NCBI GenBank assembly: GCA_035690495.1
Contig: DASSKK010000003.1
Location: 142,992-206,991 of the forward strand
DNA length: 64,000 nt
Source: DASSKK01 sp035690495
GTDB taxonomy: Bacteria; Actinomycetota; Actinomycetes; Propionibacteriales; Nocardioidaceae
Direction: 5' to 3'
The position numbers were made by a program, and so were the translations under genes. The notes below the pieces were generated by a model. That model made no database searches. It was not told the DNA's origin and saw only the letters and a program-made list of their open reading frames with translations. Shown one piece after another: positions 53,649 through 62,580 of this stretch (its first letter is position 1; the number at the start of each line of letters is the position of its first letter).

Positions 53649-55777
53649 TGGCCAAAACCGTCTTCCGAAGCACTTCGTTCACGCTCCGCCACCTTGCCGA
53701 CAACATCGGCCGCGGCGACATCGCCCTGCCTGAGCTACAGCGACCGTTCGTGTGGGCCAACGCGAAGGTGCGCGACCTTTTCGACTCGATGTATCGGGGC
53801 TTCCCCGTTGGCTACTTGCTCTTCTGGGAGACGGGCGCAGAACTGGGCGCCCGACAGATCGGCACCGGCGCGAAGGAGGCGCGGGTTGCGCGCTGGCTGA
53901 TCGTCGACGGTCAGCAGCGCATGACGTCGCTGTACTCGGTGCTCATGGGGCAAGCGGTCGTCCGAGAGGACTACACCGAGTCACGGGTCCGGCTTGCCTT
54001 TCGCCCCCGCGATGGACATTTCGCGGTCTGGGACAACGCGGTGGAGAAGAACCCAGAGTTCCTCAACGACGTCACGCTTCTTTGGTCCGACTTCCGAGGG
54101 ACAGTGGCGGCCTTCTTCGCCCGCTACGAGCATGCCCGCGGCCCCCTCGACCACGAGACCCGCAACGCGTGGGAAGACAACATCGACCAAGTGCGAGACC
54201 TGCAGAACTACCCGTTCAGTGTTGTCGAGCTCGACCAGGACGTCGACGAGGAGCAGGTTGCGGATGTTTTCGTACGGATCAACTCAGAGGGCGTCAAGCT
54301 CAAGCAAGCTGATTTCATCCTGACGCTGCTCAGCGTCTTCTGGGACAAGGGTCGCAAAGAACTCGAGGACTTCGCGCGTGCGTGCAAGGTTCCGTCGATC
54401 TCCGGCGCGTCTCCGTTCAACTGGTACATCCAGCCGCAGCCCGACCAGCTGCTTCGGGTCACCGTGGCGCATGCGTTCCGGCGGGCCGTGCTCAGGCACG
54501 CGCATTCGATCCTACGGGGAAAGGACCTGGAGACAGGACAAGTCTCCGCTGAGCGCCGTGACGAGCAGTTCGAGCGGCTACGAGCTTCGCAGACGAAGGT
54601 CCTGGACCTGGGCAACTGGCACGAGTACCTCCGGTGCCTAGAGCGCGCCGGTTTCCGTGGTTCGAAGATGATTGCCAGCGAGAACGCAGTGCTGTTCACG
54701 TACGCCATCTGGCTCATGGGACGAGTCGACCATGGCGTGCCTGTCGACCAGTTGCGTGAGGCCGTCGCTCGCTGGTTCTTCATGGCCCACGCGACGGCCC
54801 GTTACTCAGGCTCCTTCGAGACCCAGGCCGAGCGCGACTTCCGCGACATCGATGAAGCAGCGCAGAACGTCGGCTTCGTCGATGCGTTGAGCAAGATCGT
54901 CGACGACACCCTCACTGGTGACTTCTGGTCGATCACCCTGCCGAATGAACTGGCCACTTCGGCGGCCCGCAGCCCCGCGCTCTTCGCCTACTTCGCCGCG
55001 CTCAACATCCTCGACGCCGACGCACTACTGTCCACCGGCAAGGTGCGCGAGCGGCTCGACCCCGCCGTCATTGCCAAGAAGGGCATCGAGCGACATCACA
55101 TCTTCCCGCAGGCATACCTACGCAACGTCCTCGGCATCAAGGACAACCGGCAAATCAACCAGATCGCCAACATGGCATTGGTCGAGTGGAACGACAACAT
55201 TGCCATCTCTGACCTAGAGCCATCGGTCTACTGGCCGCAGCAGGTCGAGGCCAAGCCGCACCTCGCGGGTCGCCTGGCGACGCAGCAGGAGCACCACGCG
55301 CTGCCTTCCGGATGGACCGGTATGGCATACGGGGAGTTCCTTGAGGCGCGTCGCCGGCTGATGGCTGCCGTCACGAGGAAGGCATTCGAGCGAATGTCGC
55401 AGTCGGACTACTCGGCGACCTATCCGACGGTCGCGAGCGTTCCCGACGTACCGATCGAGGAGGGCTTAGCGGCATCTGAGGCCGTCAGCATCCTCAATCT
55501 CGTTGAATCAGGGTTGTTGCCTGTCGGCACGATGTTGATCCCCACGCGTGAATCAGTCGACGCGCTTGGGGAGATCGACGAGCAGGGCCAGATCGTCGTC
55601 AACGACGAGTCGTTCGACTCGCCGTCCGGTGCAGCCCGCGCGGCTGCCGGACGAGGATCAAACGGATGGACCTTCTGGCAGGCCGACACCGCGAAGGGCC
55701 TGCGACGTCTCGACGCGATCCGCGAGGAGTACCGCTTGGGCAACGTCGAACTGGGCGACGGCACCACCGATGAGTAA
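53648..55777 (+). CDS. GmrSD-like DUF262-DUF1524 nuclease with RAMA domain
   Basis: 709 residues. The DUF262 (GmrS, ParB-like NTPase) part has LPELQRPFVWANAKVRDLFDS and the catalytic-loop VDGQQRMTSLYSVL. The DUF1524 His-Me finger nuclease has the RHHIFPQAYLR motif at about residue 478, with a later Asn (NIANMALVEW). The C-terminal GSNGWTFWQAD resembles the RAMA domain, which is predicted to read adenine methylation. GmrSD and SspE are related enzymes in type IV restriction and phosphorothioate defence. Coupled to both neighbours: TGATG with the methyltransferase stop, and an 8-bp overlap with the helicase. Confidence 0.88.
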   Translation: MAKTVFRSTSFTLRHLADNIGRGDIALPELQRPFVWANAKVRDLFDSMYRGFPVGYLLFWETGAELGARQIGTGAKEARVARWLIVDGQQRMTSLYSVLMGQAVVREDYTESRVRLAFRPRDGHFAVWDNAVEKNPEFLNDVTLLWSDFRGTVAAFFARYEHARGPLDHETRNAWEDNIDQVRDLQNYPFSVVELDQDVDEEQVADVFVRINSEGVKLKQADFILTLLSVFWDKGRKELEDFARACKVPSISGASPFNWYIQPQPDQLLRVTVAHAFRRAVLRHAHSILRGKDLETGQVSAERRDEQFERLRASQTKVLDLGNWHEYLRCLERAGFRGSKMIASENAVLFTYAIWLMGRVDHGVPVDQLREAVARWFFMAHATARYSGSFETQAERDFRDIDEAAQNVGFVDALSKIVDDTLTGDFWSITLPNELATSAARSPALFAYFAALNILDADALLSTGKVRERLDPAVIAKKGIERHHIFPQAYLRNVLGIKDNRQINQIANMALVEWNDNIAISDLEPSVYWPQQVEAKPHLAGRLATQQEHHALPSGWTGMAYGEFLEARRRLMAAVTRKAFERMSQSDYSATYPTVASVPDVPIEEGLAASEAVSILNLVESGLLPVGTMLIPTRESVDALGEIDEQGQIVVNDESFDSPSGAARAAAGRGSNGWTFWQADTAKGLRRLDAIREEYRLGNVELGDGTTDE

Positions 55778-58355
55778 GTCGATCGAGGAGCTCCTCCCAC
55801 CGAAGCCAGACGCTCGGCTGCGGATCTACGCCTATACCATCGATAGCCCCGCTCACGAGGGCCTGATCAAGGTCGGGCAGACCACGCGCGACGTGAAGAC
55901 GCGCATCGCCGAGCAGACCAAGACCGTGGGTATCAAGCCCACGATCCACGTGGACGAACCTGCCGACCGTGCGGACGGCACTCCGTTCACCGACTTCCAG
56001 GTGCGAGCGCGGCTCGTCGCCAAGGGCTTCGAGAACGTCACCGAGGTCGGAGCCGAGTGGATGCGTTGCACCCTCGCCGACGTCCAGACCGCCATCACCG
56101 AGCTGCGCACCGGCCAGAAGCTCACCGGCACACACCATGAGACGTTCCCCATGCGCAAGGAGCAGGCCGAGGCGGTCGCCAAGACCCACGCCTACTTCAA
56201 CTCCGTGTGGGCCGAGGACATGCACGCCGCACCGCGGTTTCTGTGGAACGCCAAGATGCGGTTCGGCAAGACCTTCACCTCCTACCAGCTCGCCAAGAAG
56301 CTGCGCGCTACCCGCGTGCTCGTGGTGACGTTCAAGCCGGCCGTCGAGGATGCCTGGCAGGCCGACCTCGAGAACCACGCCGACTTCGATGGCTGGCAGT
56401 ACATGAGCAAGCAGTCGGGCTCGGACCCTACGGCCGTGGCCAAGAACAAGCCGCTGGTCTACTTCGGCTCCTTCCAAGACCTGCTCGGCAAGGACAAGGC
56501 CGGCAACATCAAGGCCAAGAACGAGTGGCTTCACGAGATCAACTGGGACCTGGTGATCTTCGACGAGTACCACTTCGGTGCCTGGCGAGACAGCGTGAAG
56601 GAGCTCTTCGAGGGCGAGGACGACGCCGGCGCCGACATCAAGGCCGAGTACGGCACCACGCTCACCGGACGCGGCTCGGCCACCAGCGCCACCATCGAGG
56701 ACTTCGAGGAGGAGTTCGAGGAGCTCGCCGAGGACGAGCCTGAGTTCCTGCCGATCACCACCCGCGCCTACCTGTACCTGTCGGGAACGCCGTTCAAGGC
56801 GCTGGCCACTGGCGAGTTCATCGAAGAGCAGATCTTCAACTGGACCTATACCGACGAGCAACGGGAAAAGAAGAAGTTCGCCCAGGCTCACCCCGAGAAG
56901 CTCAACCCCTACGGGGCGCTCCCGCAGTTGCGCCTGCTGACTTATCAGATGCCCGACGAGCTGCTCGCGATCGCCAGCTCGGGTGAATTCGACGAGTTCG
57001 ACCTCAACGCCTTCTTCGCCGCCACGGGCACCGGTGCAAACGCGGAGTTCAAGTACAAGAACGACGTCCAGAAATGGCTGGACATCATCCGAGGTGCCTA
57101 CGCGCCCACCCAAGTGGACAACCTCAAGCACGGCTCCCAGCGCCCGCCGTTTCCGTACTCGGACGTGCGACTGCTGCCTCACCTCCAGCATTCGTTCTGG
57201 TTCCTACCCAACGTTGCGTCCTGCCACGCCATGGCCAACCTGCTCGGCGAGCCACAGAACTCGTTCTTCAATAAGTACCGGGTGCTGACAGTCGCCGGCA
57301 CCAGCGCCGGCATCGGTCTCGACGCTCTGCCGCCCGTTCGCAAGGCCATCGGTAGCGGTCACGAGACGGGCTCAATCACCCTTTCCTGTGGCAAGCTCAC
57401 CACAGGGGTGACGGTGCCCCAGTGGTCGTCGATTCTGATGCTGCGCAACCTCAAGTCACCCGAGACCTACTTCCAAAGCGCCTTCCGCGTGCAGTCGCCC
57501 TGGAGCCAGAAGAACCCCAACGGCGACAACCCCCACGAGGAAGAGGTCTACAAGCCGGTCTGCTTCGTATTCGACTTCGCACCAACCCGAGCGCTGCGGC
57601 AGCTGTCGGAATACGGGATCGGTCTGAACCCGAGCGAGCCCAACCCGGAGAAGGCACTGGAGGAACTCGTCTCCTTCCTCCCGGTTCTGGCCTACGACGG
57701 CTCACACATGACCCAGATCGATGCCGGCGGCATCCTCGATATGGCAATGGCCGGCACAAGTGCCACGTTGCTGGCCCGCAAGTGGGAGTCGGCCCTCCTG
57801 GTCAATGTGGACAACGACACCCTGCGCCGAATCCTCGACAACGAGGACGCACTCAAGGCCGTCTTGAACATCGAGGGCTTCCGCGCGCTCGGTGACAACG
57901 TAATCGAGACGGTCATCAACAAGAGCGAGAAGGTCAAGGAGACCAAGAAGAACAAGGGTGATGACCTCACCGCCAAGGAGAAGAAGGAGCTCACCGAGGA
58001 GGAGAAGGAGTACAAGTCCAAGCGCAAGCAGATCCAAGAGAAGTTGATCAAGTTCGCGACGCGCATCCCGGCCTTCATGTACCTCACGGACTTCCGCGAG
58101 AACACGCTCCAGGACGTCATCACCAAGTTGGAGCCCGAGCTCTTCAAGACGGTCACAGGCTTGACCGTGCAGGACTTCCACCTCTTGGTCTCGCTCAACG
58201 TCTTTAACTCCGGCCACATGAACCAGGCCGTGTTCGCATTCCGGCGCTACGAGGACTCCTCTCTGCGCTACACCGGCATCGACTCTCACGAGGGGCTGCG
58301 GCGCTACGGCCTGTACGACACCGTGGTGGCGCGCGACGCCGTGGAGGCGGGGTAG
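55770..58355 (+). CDS. GIY-YIG nuclease-SF2 helicase fusion
   Basis: 861 residues from ATG 55770. Residues about 15-115 look like a GIY-YIG (T5orf172-type) nuclease: IYAYTIDSPAHEGLIKVGQT then TRDVKTRIAEQ with the Arg. A helicase core follows: Walker A NAKMRFGKTFTSYQLA, DEYH box VIFDEYHFGAWRDS, motif III LYLSGTPFKALA, and motif VI-like ETYFQSAFRVQSPW. A lysine-rich coiled region lies about residues 715-760. Comparable to restriction-subunit translocases but with nuclease at the N-terminus. Last of the four overlapping genes. Acidic inserts near residues 285-325 are unusual. Confidence 0.82.
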   Translation: MSKSIEELLPPKPDARLRIYAYTIDSPAHEGLIKVGQTTRDVKTRIAEQTKTVGIKPTIHVDEPADRADGTPFTDFQVRARLVAKGFENVTEVGAEWMRCTLADVQTAITELRTGQKLTGTHHETFPMRKEQAEAVAKTHAYFNSVWAEDMHAAPRFLWNAKMRFGKTFTSYQLAKKLRATRVLVVTFKPAVEDAWQADLENHADFDGWQYMSKQSGSDPTAVAKNKPLVYFGSFQDLLGKDKAGNIKAKNEWLHEINWDLVIFDEYHFGAWRDSVKELFEGEDDAGADIKAEYGTTLTGRGSATSATIEDFEEEFEELAEDEPEFLPITTRAYLYLSGTPFKALATGEFIEEQIFNWTYTDEQREKKKFAQAHPEKLNPYGALPQLRLLTYQMPDELLAIASSGEFDEFDLNAFFAATGTGANAEFKYKNDVQKWLDIIRGAYAPTQVDNLKHGSQRPPFPYSDVRLLPHLQHSFWFLPNVASCHAMANLLGEPQNSFFNKYRVLTVAGTSAGIGLDALPPVRKAIGSGHETGSITLSCGKLTTGVTVPQWSSILMLRNLKSPETYFQSAFRVQSPWSQKNPNGDNPHEEEVYKPVCFVFDFAPTRALRQLSEYGIGLNPSEPNPEKALEELVSFLPVLAYDGSHMTQIDAGGILDMAMAGTSATLLARKWESALLVNVDNDTLRRILDNEDALKAVLNIEGFRALGDNVIETVINKSEKVKETKKNKGDDLTAKEKKELTEEEKEYKSKRKQIQEKLIKFATRIPAFMYLTDFRENTLQDVITKLEPELFKTVTGLTVQDFHLLVSLNVFNSGHMNQAVFAFRRYEDSSLRYTGIDSHEGLRRYGLYDTVVARDAVEAG

Positions 58356-58369
58356 GAGGACAGTGGCCT

Positions 58370-58610
58370 CAGAGCCCCCCGTGATTCCGGCAGCGATCAC
58401 GCTGGCCAGAATGCTCTTCCCGAGGTCGCCGACAACATTTGCGGCCTGGACCTTGCCGAAGACAGGCGCATCCTCCGAGCCAGGCGCTCCGATCGCGCGA
58501 TGAACCAGCTCGGCGTCCAGTCCAGTCACCCGTGCAAGGCCCTGCGGGCCCACAATCACGCTGCGGTCGCACGCTGAGACCACCGCGTCGAGGAAGGGCA
58601 AGTCCCCGGG
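58370..58610 (-). pseudogene. Possible gene remnant
   Basis: On the minus strand a frame reads FLDAVVSACDRSVIVGPQGL, then KVQAANVVGDLGKSILASVI, with protein-like codon use, and passes into the helicase antisense without a natural C-terminus. Looks like a truncated unknown gene, cut when the operon inserted. No family recognised. Confidence low, because GC-rich DNA gives false ORFs. Confidence 0.3.
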
Positions 58611-58836
58611 TCTCCCTGATGCAGTAGGAGAGGCCTGAATCGGGCGCCGCCCGAACGGCCGGTGTGCCCCACGAGATCCCTCCGCCAGGATCCCGACGCC
58701 GCTCGCTCAGATACCCTGCCGCTCCTCGCCCCGTCGCCCTCGCCCTTCACCCTCGACACTCACTGACGATCACCAACGGCTCCCAGATCCTCCCTCCGGA
58801 TCGGCCCTTCTCATCCCCTCCACAAGCGGCACGCAT
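58611..58836. other. Non-coding stretch before the relaxase
   Basis: Pyrimidine-rich plus strand with no ORF, no tandem repeat and no tRNA-like fold seen; probably the island's transfer region (see the palindrome at 58837). Confidence 0.4.
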
Positions 58837-58854
58837 GCTACGAAAGTTCGTAGC
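58837..58854. promoter_or_regulatory. Palindrome upstream of the relaxase, oriT or operator candidate
   Basis: GCTACGAA-AG-TTCGTAGC: perfect 8-bp arms with a 2-nt centre, 72 nt before the relaxase start. MobF relaxases usually act at a nearby inverted repeat with a nic site beside it. Confidence 0.45.
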
Positions 58855-58926
58855 GGGACGGGCGCCAATGCACCGCCTGACCTGCGATTTCACGGTCATC
58901 GACGGTTGTTGGGGGAGGTGGTCCGC

Positions 58927-61506
58927 GTGCACGGCGGGATGAAGATCTACCGCGGCGCCGCAGCCGCCGCGCGGCACTACGTCGAGGCGGATCGCTCCCG
59001 GGCCGACGACTACTACCTCGCCGAAGGCAGTGGGGTCGCGATGCATTTCACTGCCGGTTTCGACAAGCTCAACCAACGGGTCTCGGTCGAGCGGCGAGCC
59101 GACATGGACGGCGAGACGTACGAGCGATGGGTCGCCGGATACGACGTCGGTTTCGACAAGCTCAACCAGCGAATGCCGCCGAAGGGGCGACTGCGGACGG
59201 ACGACAAGGGCGTGAGGTTCGTCGAAGTCACCGTCAACGGGCCGAAGACCTGGTCGCTGGCGGCAGCGCTCGACCCCAAGATCGCAGCCGCGTACGACGC
59301 CGCGCAGATGGCAGCGGCCGAGGAGATCATCGGGTGGCTCGCCACCCACGCGACGACACGCGTCGGGCCTCGGGACCGGCAGGTGCAGGTGCAGGTGCCG
59401 GTCGAGCAGATCGAGGCGGCCGTCGTACGCCACTTCACCTCACGGGCCGGGGACCCTCACCGACACCTGCATCTCGAGATCAACGCCCGGGTTTCGACAA
59501 GCTCAACCACCGGCGCTCGGGAGTGGCGCGGGCTGCACACCGTCGGCGTCCGGGACAGCCTGGAGGCGATCAACTGGATCGGGCACGCGGCGGTGATGAC
59601 CAACCCGGAGTTCCGGGAGGCGCTCGCGAGGCACGGCTTCGAGGTCAACGCCGAGACGGGCGACATCGTTGAACTGGCGCCGTACACGGGAGCGTTCAGC
59701 GCACGGGCGAAGCAGATCGAGGCGAACATCGACACCTATGAGGCCGAGTGGCGCACCGATCATCCGGGCGAGGAACCCGGTCCGGCGTTGCGGCAGGCGT
59801 GGGATCGGCGGGCGTGGGCCGACGCCCGACCCGACAAGGTCGTGCCGACAAACGGTGAGGAACTGCGGCAGCGGTGGATCGAGGAGCTGCACGAGCTCGG
59901 CTATCAGCCGCCAGCGCCGAACGCACCGCTCTTCTCGCTGCGCGCAGGTGCGATTGATCGCGACGGTGTGGTCGAGTTGGCTCTCGTCCGGCTCGGCTCA
60001 CGTCGCTCGGCGTGGAACGCGGCCGACGCCCGGGGTGAGGTCGAGCGGATCATCGCGTCCGGCGGAGGCGTGGTCGACCGGGCCGTGCGCCGTGAGTTGG
60101 CAGAGGATCTGACCGCTCGCATCATCGCCGCCTCACGCCCGCTGCTCCCCCGATCGGACGTGCCCGAGCACGTGCGTTCGTTCACGTCGGTCGACGTGCT
60201 GGCCGTCGAGCACGAGATCGTCGACCGCCTTGCGACTCGTGCCGAAGCCAAGACGATCACCGTGATCGAGGGCGCGGCCGGGGCTGGCAAGACCGCCCGT
60301 CTCGCGGCAACCCGCGAGCGAGCGATCGCGGCCGGGCGTCGGCTGGTCGTGGTGACACCGACTCTCAAGGCGGCCCCGGTCGCAGAGGGCGCGATCGGCG
60401 CGGCGTCGTACTCCGCAGCCTGGCTGCTCCACCAGCACGGCTTCCGCTGGGACGAGGACGGTCGGTGGAGTCGAGGCGACTCCGTGCCCGACGTGAGCGC
60501 CCGACTACGTCAAGGCGACCTGCTCGTCGTCGACGAGGCGGGCATGGTCGACCAGGACACTGCCCGCGCGCTGCTCCGCTTGGCCGACGAGACCAAGGCA
60601 CTCGTGATGCTGGTCGGCGACCGCCATCAGCTCCCCGCCGTCGGCCGTGGCGGGGTCCTGGATCTGGCGATCAGGTACGCACCCGATCGCGTGCAACGGC
60701 TCGACGGCGTACGCCGCTTCAAGGACCCCCGCTATGCCGAGCTTTCGGTGCGGATGCGGACGGGCACCGCGCCTGGCGAGGTGTTCGATGAACTCCTCGC
60801 CCGCGGCGAGATCGTCATCCACGGAAGCGCCGCCGAAAGGACCCGACGCCTTGCCGCTGAAGCCAGCGTCGGCAAGCTCGTCGTCGCCGACACCCGCGAG
60901 CAGGTGGGCCGGATCAACGCCTTCGCGCACCGGATCCGCAAGGCGACCGGTGAGGTCGACGAGCAGGTGCTGACCGCGGCGGGTGAACGGCTCGGCGTCG
61001 GCGACACTATCGCGACCCGGCGCAACGACCGCGACGCAGCCGTCGCGAACCGCGAGTTGTGGATCGTCGTCTCGTGCGATCGCGGCGCGCTCACCGTCAG
61101 GGGCGAGGCGGGGACTCGTGTGTTGCCGCCCGACTACGTGCGCCGCGATGTCGAGCTCGCCTACGCCACGACCGCCTACGGCGCGCAAGGCGCCACTGTC
61201 ACCGAGAGCCATGTGCTGGTCGGCGAGCACAGCGGAGCCGCGTCGGCGTACGTCGGGATGACACGCGGCCGCGAGCGAAACGTCGCGCACCTGGTCGCCG
61301 AATCCGTCGAAGAGGCGCGCAAGCAGTGGTGCGACGTGTTCGGCCGCGACCGTGCCGACCTCGGGCCGGCGCACGCGCGAGCGGCTGCAGTCGAGGCGAT
61401 CGAGCGGTACGGACCGAAGGCACCGAGACGGCCAGCGCCGCGTCTGCCTGCCGAGTTCGATTCCCGGCCTGCGGCATCGCAGTCGCCACCGGGCATCGGG
61501 TTCTGA
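58927..61506 (+). CDS. MobF-type relaxase-helicase (TraA/TrwC-like)
   Basis: 859 residues from GTG 58927, behind GGGGGAGGTG. N-terminal HUH relaxase: catalytic tyrosine candidates at residues 18 and 29-30 (HYVEADRSRADDYYLAEG) and the three-His metal site DPHRHLHLEI at about 177-186. The C-terminal part is an SF1 helicase with Walker A IEGAAGAGKTAR (about residue 449), VVDEAGMVD and GDRHQLPAVGRGG, and a late AYATTAYGAQGATV. It would nick and unwind the island for transfer. No coupling protein or type IV secretion genes are in the window, so transfer probably needs a helper. Three 20-bp repeat copies lie inside the relaxase half. Confidence 0.93.
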   Translation: MHGGMKIYRGAAAAARHYVEADRSRADDYYLAEGSGVAMHFTAGFDKLNQRVSVERRADMDGETYERWVAGYDVGFDKLNQRMPPKGRLRTDDKGVRFVEVTVNGPKTWSLAAALDPKIAAAYDAAQMAAAEEIIGWLATHATTRVGPRDRQVQVQVPVEQIEAAVVRHFTSRAGDPHRHLHLEINARVSTSSTTGAREWRGLHTVGVRDSLEAINWIGHAAVMTNPEFREALARHGFEVNAETGDIVELAPYTGAFSARAKQIEANIDTYEAEWRTDHPGEEPGPALRQAWDRRAWADARPDKVVPTNGEELRQRWIEELHELGYQPPAPNAPLFSLRAGAIDRDGVVELALVRLGSRRSAWNAADARGEVERIIASGGGVVDRAVRRELAEDLTARIIAASRPLLPRSDVPEHVRSFTSVDVLAVEHEIVDRLATRAEAKTITVIEGAAGAGKTARLAATRERAIAAGRRLVVVTPTLKAAPVAEGAIGAASYSAAWLLHQHGFRWDEDGRWSRGDSVPDVSARLRQGDLLVVDEAGMVDQDTARALLRLADETKALVMLVGDRHQLPAVGRGGVLDLAIRYAPDRVQRLDGVRRFKDPRYAELSVRMRTGTAPGEVFDELLARGEIVIHGSAAERTRRLAAEASVGKLVVADTREQVGRINAFAHRIRKATGEVDEQVLTAAGERLGVGDTIATRRNDRDAAVANRELWIVVSCDRGALTVRGEAGTRVLPPDYVRRDVELAYATTAYGAQGATVTESHVLVGEHSGAASAYVGMTRGRERNVAHLVAESVEEARKQWCDVFGRDRADLGPAHARAAAVEAIERYGPKAPRRPAPRLPAEFDSRPAASQSPPGIGF
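59056..59075 (+). repeat. 20-bp repeat, copy 1 in relaxase gene
   Basis: GGTTTCGACAAGCTCAACCA, read as GFDKLNQ. Confidence 0.9.
59149..59168 (+). repeat. 20-bp repeat, copy 2 in relaxase gene
   Basis: Identical to copy 1 and in the same codon phase (GFDKLNQ). Confidence 0.9.
59490..59509 (+). repeat. 20-bp repeat, copy 3 in relaxase gene
   Basis: Identical sequence but in a different codon phase, read as VSTSSTT just after the metal-binding His cluster. Confidence 0.9.
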
Positions 61507-61532
61507 GGTGCGGTTGAGGAACCGGATCAGAT

Positions 61533-62474
61533 TCAGCCCGTTCGCCACAGCCTGATCAGTTGCTCGCCGACGTCGAGCCTGTCGTCGTAGGGCTCAATCG
61601 TGACACCGACGACGCATCCGGGTCCGCTCGGCGTCAGCACAACGTTGTGGCCGTTGCCCATGTCTGCCCAGCGCCGCGCGAACGCGACTGCGGCGTTCCA
61701 CGTTGCCGGGGCGGCCGGGTGCCGCGACGTTGCCAGTTGAGTGGCGAGCCGTTCGGCGATCTTGGCGACGGTCGCTGCCGGCTTGATCCCGTCGTCATCC
61801 GTAGTCGGCTCCGGCGGCCGCGGGTCGAAGCGCGTCCGGATGAACCGCACCCGCGGCTCCTTCGGAGCCGGCGCCCTCCTTGGCACTGTTTCGTGTCCGC
61901 GGACCCACGCTTCCGCTGTGAACGAGTCGTCCCCTAGGCCCAGGATCCGCACGGTGTCCGGGTGGGTCGGTCCTCGCGCGATCACAATCGGCCACTTCCA
62001 CGCCTCGCGGACCGCGTCCGGAAGGTCGAGCTCCTCCCACACGTCGACCAGGAGGGGACCGTCGATCCAGCGGATCATCTCCTCGGGCGAGCCACCTTGG
62101 AGCAACTGCTCGTACACGCCCTTTCGCTGTGCGCGGTCGTGCATGTCCCACTCGCGCATCGGCCCGTCGCCGACGAGGTCGGGGAACGCCAGGATCGCGA
62201 AGCAGTCGGGCGTCTCCACGTGCCAGAGGGTGCTCGGCACCCAGAAGTGCCCGACTCCGGGCGCTTCGTGCTCGACCCAGTCGATGAGCCGGCGCAGGTT
62301 GAGGTCGTACCCCGCGGCTTCGAGGATCCGCGCGGCGACCTTGAGCGTTGGCGACTTCAGACCTCGTTCGTACGCCGACATCGTCGCCTGCGACGTGCCG
62401 GATCTGGCGGCCAGCTCGGCCTGCGTCAGACCGCTGGCTCGTCGTGCGACTTCGATCAGGTACGCCCGATCCAT
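61533..62474 (-). CDS. XRE-family regulator with long C-terminal domain
   Basis: 313 residues. An N-terminal Cro/C1-type helix-turn-helix (LTQAELAARSGTSQATMSAYERGLKSP) is followed by about 240 residues of unknown fold, rich in Trp, Pro and acidic residues, with a hinge near 215 (RRAPAPKEPRVRF). The length is much more than a simple repressor. ATG 62474 lies exactly 6 nt after TATCGT. Converges on the relaxase gene and is divergent from two HTH genes, so it probably controls island genes. The C-terminal role is unknown. Confidence 0.82.
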   Translation of the reverse strand: MDRAYLIEVARRASGLTQAELAARSGTSQATMSAYERGLKSPTLKVAARILEAAGYDLNLRRLIDWVEHEAPGVGHFWVPSTLWHVETPDCFAILAFPDLVGDGPMREWDMHDRAQRKGVYEQLLQGGSPEEMIRWIDGPLLVDVWEELDLPDAVREAWKWPIVIARGPTHPDTVRILGLGDDSFTAEAWVRGHETVPRRAPAPKEPRVRFIRTRFDPRPPEPTTDDDGIKPAATVAKIAERLATQLATSRHPAAPATWNAAVAFARRWADMGNGHNVVLTPSGPGCVVGVTIEPYDDRLDVGEQLIRLWRTG

Positions 62475-62480
62475 CTCTCG

Positions 62481-62486
62481 ACGATA
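62481..62486 (-). promoter_or_regulatory. -10 box, leaderless XRE gene start
   Basis: TATCGT, 6 nt, ATG 62474 on the minus strand, in an A+T-rich patch between the divergent genes (CGAACGTATTTGG). Confidence 0.55.
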
Positions 62487-62580
62487 TCCGATCGAACGTA
62501 TTTGGCTTTGCGCGCGGCACCGCCTTCACACCTACCTGTCGCCCACGAACCTCGCGGGCCAACGCCTGACAGGAGGAACC

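Noticed and set aside
59056..59509. CRISPR array from the three 20-bp repeats
   Set aside because: Spacings are uneven (73 and 321 bp), the copies lie in a coding gene, and no cas gene is present.
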